A stretch of DNA of 64,000 nucleotides from an uncultured beta proteobacterium. Lineage in GTDB: Bacteria > Pseudomonadota > Gammaproteobacteria > Burkholderiales > Burkholderiaceae_C. Made by a program: the position numbers and the translations under genes. The stretch spans positions 1 to 64,000 of the forward strand of contig CAIVLG010000037.1 in NCBI GenBank assembly GCA_903906695.1. The letters run 5' to 3'. Shown here one piece after another: positions 56,997-64,000 of this stretch (positions are counted from its first letter, which is position 1; each line of letters starts with the position of its first letter). The notes beneath the pieces were generated by a model that was not told where the DNA came from, did not search any database, and saw nothing but the letters and a program-made list of their open reading frames with translations.

Positions 56997-58705
56997 ATGC
57001 GCATCCTGTTGCTGACTCATGCCTTCAACAGTCTGACCCAGCGTCTGGCCGCAGAGCTGCGCCAGTGCGGGCACGAGATCTCGATCGAGTTCGATATTGC
57101 CGACACGGTTACAGAAGAGGCCGTGGCTCTGTTCCGGCCCGAGCTGATCGTCGCACCCTACCTGCGGCGGGCCATCCCCGAATCGATCTGGTCGCACCAT
57201 GTCTGCCTGATCGTGCATCCCGGCATCATCGGCGACCGCGGACCATCGGCGCTCGACTGGGCAATCCAGGGTGGAGAGGCTGAATGGGGCGTCACCGTGT
57301 TTCAGGCCGAGGCTGAAATGGACGCCGGCCCGGTCTGGGCCAGCGTCGGTTTTGCCATGCGCACGGCCAGGAAATCGAGCCTCTACCGCAACGAAGTGAC
57401 ACAGGCTGCGACCAGCGCCGTGATGCAGGCGGTTCAACGCTTCGCATCGAAGGATTTTGTGTCGCAGGCAGCGGCAACATTTCCCAATCTGCGCGGACGG
57501 CTGAGACCCTTGATGAAGCAGGTCGACCGCTGCGTCGATTGGGCGTGCGACGACACTGCCGCAGTGCTGCGCAAAATACATGCCGCGGACGGCTTTCCGG
57601 GTCTGGCCGACAGCCTGTTCGACAAGCCCTGTCATCTGTTCGACGCCTGGCCCGAAGGCATCGTGCGCGGCAAACCTGGTGCGGTGATGGCACGCCGCGA
57701 AACCGCGCTGCTGCGGGCCACGGTCGATGGCGCGATCTGGATCGGCCATGTTAAACGCAGTGGCGGTATCAAGCTGCCCGCAGCGTTGGCATTCGAGCGT
57801 GAAGCAACCGCCGTACCTGAGTTGGCGCTGGCGGATTGGTGGCGCTGCGAATCGCCCACCTGGCAGGACATCGCTTACGAGGAGGGGGGTCCGGTCGGCG
57901 TGCTGCATTTCGAGTTCTACAACGGCGCCATGTCGAGTGCGCAATGCGAGCGCCTGCGCCGCGCCCTGCAGTGGGTAAAACAGCGGCCGATAAGAGTCTT
58001 GCTGCTGATGGGCGGCTTGGACTTCTGGTCGAATGGCATCCACCTCAATCTGATCGAGGCGGCCAGCATGGCACAGGGTTCGGCTGCCGACGAATCCTGG
58101 CGCAACATCAACGCCATGAACGATCTGGCGCTCGAACTGATCAACACCGGGCAGCAAATCACGATCGCTGCGCTCGGTGGCAACTGCGGCGCCGGCGGCT
58201 GCTTTCTGGCGCGCGCCTGCGATCTGGTCTGGGTCCGCGACGCGGTGCTGCTGAATCCTCACTACAAAAACATGGGCAACCTGTACGGTTCGGAATACTG
58301 GACCTACCTGCTGCCGCAACGCATTGGCCTCGATGCGGCACAGGTCTTGATGCGCGACCGGCAACCCTTGACGACGCGACGAGCGCTGCAAATCGGCTTC
58401 GCGGACGCCTGCCTGGAAGGTGACAGCACAGTGTTTCGCCGCGAGGTGCGTGAGCGTGCCGCGACACTGGCCGGCGCGCCCGACCTTGAACAAAGGCTTG
58501 CGGCGAAGTGCCAGACACGACAGCGCGACGAGGCGGTTAAGCCGCTGGCCGCTTACCGCGCGGAGGAGTTGACACAGATGCGACGCAATTTTTACGGATT
58601 TGATCCGAGCTACCACATTGCGCGTCATCACTTCGTGCACAAGTCGCCGGCCTCCTGGACGCCGCGCCACCTGGCACGGCATCGCGATCTGGGGTGGCAG
58701 ATTCC

Positions 58706-58709
<4 letters not shown>
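56997..58709 (+). CDS. hoxX: HoxX/HypX hydrogenase maturation protein (formyltransferase-like plus enoyl-CoA hydratase-like)
   Basis: N-terminal MRILLLTHAFNSLTQRLAAELRQCGHEISIEFDI...VCLIVHPGIIGDRGPSALDWAI; C-terminal crotonase-like NMGNLYGSEYWTYLLPQRIG and RRNFYGFDPSYHIARHHFVHK. Confidence 0.93.
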
Positions 58710-60142
<1,433 letters not shown>

Positions 60143-60187
60143 AACTGTGCCCCCCATTGCACTTTGTAAGTTTCAGGTCGACACGGG

Positions 60188-62692
60188 CTAGATATAGCGT
60201 TCTTGAGGCAGCGGAATTTTGACCAAAAATATCGTTCCGTGACCGACCCGACTCGTTACTTCGATGCTCCCACCTTGTCGTTCCAGTGATTTCTTGACAA
60301 TGCTTAGACCTAGGCCGGTGCCCGAGATGTTGCCAACATTTGTTGCACGGTGAAAGCTCTCGAACAGCCTCGGTATGTCGTCGTCCGGGATTCCAATGCC
60401 CTGATCGCTGACAGAGAATTGCAGCCCGTGCGACTGCTGGATCGCGTCGAAGTGGATGGTGCCGCCCGACGGCGAATACTTGATTGCGTTAGACAGGAGA
60501 TTGGCCAGTACGCGACGGACAAGTTTCCCGTCCATGCTGACCTGACGGCAGTCCGTAGAGGAGTATTTGATCGCAATCGGGGGTTGTGCTGACAGTCGAC
60601 ACTCCTCAACCAGATCCATACAAAATTTATCGAGGTCCACCATTTCAAGTTTCATTTCAATTCGCTGCTCATCGGCCTGCCCAATGACCAGTACGTCGTC
60701 CATCATGGTCGTCATTCGCGCCACAGCAACTTGAATTCCTTGATAAAGGCTCTGCTTTTCCTGCTCGGGCAACCGGTCGCCGTAGAAGTTGAGCAATTCA
60801 GAAGATGAGAGGATTGTGCTGAGCGGGGTACGAAACTCATGAGAAGTCATTGAAACAAAACGTGACTTGAGATCGTTAAGCTCACGTTGGTGTGCCAATG
60901 CTCTGCGCAATTCGGCTTCGGCCTGTTTGCGTTGGGAAATATCCAGAAACGACCAAATGGCACCTTTGGACAAGTCTGTCGGATCCAAGGTATTGCCGTG
61001 CAACTCACACCAAAAGATGCTACCGCTTCTGTGTCGCACCGGCCACTCTGCAACGAAGGGCAGGCCAGCGCGTAGTGAGGGACCGGACAACTCACCCAGG
61101 TCGAGCCAACTTTTCTGATCCTGAAAATGCAACTGGGTTGACCTGCCGACCAACTCCTGTTGCTCGTATCCCATCATTTCGGCAAATTTCCTGTTTCCCC
61201 ACACGTGAATACGGTCCACAGTGTGGGTGATTCCTACCAGCGTGCTCTGCAGTATTGTTTCGAGTTCACGACTGGTTTTTCGAAGGGCTTCCTCCTGGTG
61301 TTTGCGCGTCGTGACGTCACGGATAAATGCGGTGGCATTCCATTGCGAGTTCTTGGGGTAAGCAGTAAGCGCAACTTCCAAGGTCAGCAAGACGTTGTCA
61401 TTTCCCGATAGTTCGAGTTCGAATACAGCGCCCGAAAACAACGCTGCATCATTCTTCATGAGTTCGACAATGCCGATGCGTGCCAGATTGATCAAACGAG
61501 GCGAAGGCAGGATTTTCGCAATATCGCCGCCTTGGAGCGCAACTCCTTCCCTTACAAGCAACCGTTCGGCGGCCGGATTGAAGTAGCTGACCAGACCATG
61601 TGCATCAAAACTAAGTACCGCATCGGTTGCAACCTGCAGCATCAGCTCGATGCGCTCCTGCTCCTCACGATATACCAAGCTTCGTGCCATCGATTGTTGT
61701 TGCTGCACAATGACGTTGACAATGAGGGTTAGTACCGAAGAGCTCAGAAGGAACAAAAATAGCGAAGCAAGTTCAGTCTCTGGATCCTTGAAAGTGACAG
61801 TGCTGGCAGTCAATTGCAGACTGATTGCAATAAGGCCAGTGGCCACAATGGTGGTATGCACAAAAAGAGGACGAAACTGCAATGCCGCCCAGACAAGAAG
61901 TGGCAGTACAAGAAATCCAACTGCGCTGACGGGCAGGTTAACGCGATGGGTACCCACCCAACTGAGCCCGATACAGACGCTTCCCGCCAGAATGAATCCC
62001 CACTGAGCCGACTCCAGACTCCACGAATCAGCAGCAGCATCCGGGCTATCTGGCCATTTCGCCCTGGTCTGAGGATCGAGACGTCGAGCCCACGAAATCA
62101 AAGCAGGCATCGCGATCAGGCAACCAAAGAAATCACCGGTGAATGATTGCAACCAATAAGACACTATGCCTGATCTGGCACAACTGGCAATGTTGAGCAG
62201 GCCGCAATATCCTGCAGCAACAACAATTCCGTTGATTCCAGCATAAGTCGCAGAAATGCAAAGAAGGATTCCGACCTGTTGCAAGGTGCGAAAGCGCAGA
62301 TCAAACACCATTCGCTTCGCGAGCCCGCCGACCACGACAGCGGACACCAACAAACCAAGCGGCTCGATCCATGATCGTCGCAAATGGCCCATGTCGAGAA
62401 CTTGGCCATCAACCAAATCGACAAAGACATAGATGGCAGCCAACCAAAGACTTCGGGGTCCGTAAAGTATGGCTGCAGTCGCACCTACTGCTGCGGCAGG
62501 CCACACCGGTGTCAGAATTCCATGATTCGAGAAAATGAAGCCCAACTGAGCAGCCAACCAGTAAAGCGCGAAGACTGTTGCGGCAAGCAGCAGATTGCGC
62601 TGTGCGCTAGACCGGTCCAATTTCAGTCCCTTCAGCAGCGACGCCATCTTCGACGCATGGGCTCTTGCAAGTTCCAGCGGTCTTGAGTTCAA
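60188..62692 (-). CDS. MASE1-like/PAS sensor histidine kinase
   Basis: Polytopic MASE1-like N-terminus (LAAQLGFIFSNHGILTPVWPAAAVGATAAILYG), two PAS domains, HisKA SRFVSMTSHEFRTPLSTILSSSELL, HATPase. Confidence 0.9.
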   Translation of the reverse strand: MNSRPLELARAHASKMASLLKGLKLDRSSAQRNLLLAATVFALYWLAAQLGFIFSNHGILTPVWPAAAVGATAAILYGPRSLWLAAIYVFVDLVDGQVLDMGHLRRSWIEPLGLLVSAVVVGGLAKRMVFDLRFRTLQQVGILLCISATYAGINGIVVAAGYCGLLNIASCARSGIVSYWLQSFTGDFFGCLIAMPALISWARRLDPQTRAKWPDSPDAAADSWSLESAQWGFILAGSVCIGLSWVGTHRVNLPVSAVGFLVLPLLVWAALQFRPLFVHTTIVATGLIAISLQLTASTVTFKDPETELASLFLFLLSSSVLTLIVNVIVQQQQSMARSLVYREEQERIELMLQVATDAVLSFDAHGLVSYFNPAAERLLVREGVALQGGDIAKILPSPRLINLARIGIVELMKNDAALFSGAVFELELSGNDNVLLTLEVALTAYPKNSQWNATAFIRDVTTRKHQEEALRKTSRELETILQSTLVGITHTVDRIHVWGNRKFAEMMGYEQQELVGRSTQLHFQDQKSWLDLGELSGPSLRAGLPFVAEWPVRHRSGSIFWCELHGNTLDPTDLSKGAIWSFLDISQRKQAEAELRRALAHQRELNDLKSRFVSMTSHEFRTPLSTILSSSELLNFYGDRLPEQEKQSLYQGIQVAVARMTTMMDDVLVIGQADEQRIEMKLEMVDLDKFCMDLVEECRLSAQPPIAIKYSSTDCRQVSMDGKLVRRVLANLLSNAIKYSPSGGTIHFDAIQQSHGLQFSVSDQGIGIPDDDIPRLFESFHRATNVGNISGTGLGLSIVKKSLERQGGSIEVTSRVGHGTIFLVKIPLPQERYI

Positions 62693-63138
62693 AGTGTCGG
62701 CTTATCGTCATGGGAGTTCCTGGTCCCTACACTATGGCCAAAGTGTTTGTTCAGCAGCGAGCGCATTTCGCCCAGCTTGAAGGGTTTGACAACATAACCG
62801 ACAGCCCCTAGCCTGAGTCCCGCCTCCAAGCTCTCGGACTCCGCGCTCGCGGAGAGGAAATAGAACGGAATGTGTTGCAGATTCGGATCTTGCTTGATGG
62901 CGGCAAGAACTTCGAAACCGCCCATCCGGGGCATCATGACATCGCAGAAGATCAACTCGGGGCGGTGCGCTCTTGCCGCTTCCAGACCCGCAATGCCATC
63001 GCAGGCGGCGATGGCGGCGTGCCCTTCAAGGGAAATGAAACGCACCAGATTCTCACGAATTTGTGTTTCGTCTTCTATGGTTAGGATAATTGCCATGATT
63101 ATTGACCTCAGCGACTGATTACAGAGCAGTTGCGGCAT
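62689..63138 (-). CDS. Single-domain (REC) response regulator
   Basis: ILTIEDETQIRENLVRFISLEGHAAIAACDG...LIFCDVMMPRMGGFEVL. Overlaps the downstream kinase start by 4 bp. Confidence 0.9.
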   Translation of the reverse strand: MPQLLCNQSLRSIIMAIILTIEDETQIRENLVRFISLEGHAAIAACDGIAGLEAARAHRPELIFCDVMMPRMGGFEVLAAIKQDPNLQHIPFYFLSASAESESLEAGLRLGAVGYVVKPFKLGEMRSLLNKHFGHSVGTRNSHDDKPTL

Positions 63139-63147
63139 TGAGCGATG

Positions 63148-63981
63148 TTAGAGAGTTATGGCAAAAGTGGTGCCGCGTCCCACAACGCTTCTAACCTCGA
63201 TCTGACCGCCGTGCAAATCCACGGACTGCTTGACAATGGCCAAGCCCAAGCCGGTTCCGGCAATTGAGCCCACATTGCTGGCGCGATGAAATGGCTCGAA
63301 CAGGTGAGCGATTTCGTCCGTGGGAATACCAATGCCCTGATCCGACACTTCAAATATAACCCGCGAGTCGCCCTGAACAACGACCAGTTTCACCTCGCCA
63401 CCGTCGGGGGAATACTTGACTGCGTTGGACAGCAGGTTGCTCAGGATGTGACGCAGCAGCTTTTCGTCATAGCGACCTGCAACCGGCTCCGATGAAATTT
63501 CCAGAAGTACCTGACACTGGCCATTGGTCTGCTGTCCATTGGCCTCAATGACCAGGCTCTGACAAAGCGCTGTGAGATCAAGTTGCTGAGGTTTGAAGTC
63601 GAGCATTTTTGCTTCGGCCTTGCCGAGCAAGAGGACACGATCGAGCATGCGAGTCATCCGGTGCACGCTCGATTCAATGATGTTGAACATCTTTTGCTTC
63701 TCCGGCGCCGGCAGTCGCTCGCTGTAATGTCTCAGCAAATCCTGCGACGAAAGAATGCTGGCCAGTGGGGTTCGAAACTCGTGACTGGTCATGGAAATAA
63801 AGCGCGTGCGCAATTCATTTAGTTCAGCCTGCTTAATCAGAGCGCGCCGTGTATCGTCTTCGGCCTTTTTGCGTTCTGTGATGTCCAAGAAAGTCCAGAT
63901 GACGCCAGAGTCGGGGTCATGACTTCGCACGCAACTTCCCGCCATGACAACCCAGAATAACTCGCCGTTACGCCGACGCAA
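63148..63981 (-). CDS. PAS sensor histidine kinase, 5' end beyond the window
   Basis: PAS C-terminus (SVIWTFLDITERKKAEDD), HisKA TRFISMTSHEFRTPLASILSSQDLL, HATPase. No true start before the window edge. Confidence 0.85.
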   Translation of the reverse strand: MRRRNGELFWVVMAGSCVRSHDPDSGVIWTFLDITERKKAEDDTRRALIKQAELNELRTRFISMTSHEFRTPLASILSSQDLLRHYSERLPAPEKQKMFNIIESSVHRMTRMLDRVLLLGKAEAKMLDFKPQQLDLTALCQSLVIEANGQQTNGQCQVLLEISSEPVAGRYDEKLLRHILSNLLSNAVKYSPDGGEVKLVVVQGDSRVIFEVSDQGIGIPTDEIAHLFEPFHRASNVGSIAGTGLGLAIVKQSVDLHGGQIEVRSVVGRGTTFAITL

Positions 63982-64000
63982 CTGACGTTCGTTGACACAA

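Noticed and set aside
56916-58682. 588-aa minus ORF antisense to hoxX
   Set aside because: Long antisense ORF typical of high-GC coding DNA; hoxX is clearly the functional frame.

Overview
The window is 64 kb of chromosome from a betaproteobacterium (probably Burkholderiales/Comamonadaceae, inferred from gene content only). Main blocks: (1) a 1,988-bp element at 123..2110 with 27-bp terminal inverted repeats (22 bp perfect) and an 8-bp target-site duplication (GGCAGAAT). It has no recognisable transposase and sits 15 bp upstream of the gloA start codon. (2) Core and housekeeping genes: gloA, pdxH, an AEC transporter, msrA, a TetR-RND efflux operon, a protein-L-isoaspartate methyltransferase, a TolC-family gene, waaA, waaC, a phosphomannomutase, an ada/alkA fusion plus ogt, an EamA transporter, an orphan ugpB coupled to a patatin lipoprotein, an MFS pump, miaA, a LolD/YbbA-like ATPase, hsp20, and a tonB-exbB-exbD-exbD cluster. 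(3) A regulatory block: UspA, a Crp/Fnr-type regulator without the FNR iron-sulfur cysteines, a NarL-type response regulator, PAS kinases, a YbbP/FtsX-like permease and a hybrid kinase. (4) An OprB-like porin and a PEP-CTERM protein followed by a decayed second PEP-CTERM signal. (5) A roughly 16-kb membrane-bound [NiFe]-hydrogenase operon: HybO/A/B/C-like structural genes, hybD, hybG/hypC, hybE, a hemerythrin, hypA/B/F/C/D/E, hoxX and hoxA. It lies divergent from a nickel permease gene and has a near-perfect sigma-54 promoter. (6) A kinase/receiver/kinase cluster running off the right edge. The observations most worth following up are the transposase-less TIR/TSD element, the pairing of HoxX (aerobic CO-ligand synthesis) and a hemerythrin with a hydrogenase whose small subunit has the standard, not O2-tolerant, proximal-cluster motif, and a ~100-bp REPIN-like repeat present twice in inverted orientation. 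No tRNA, rRNA or CRISPR array was recognised.
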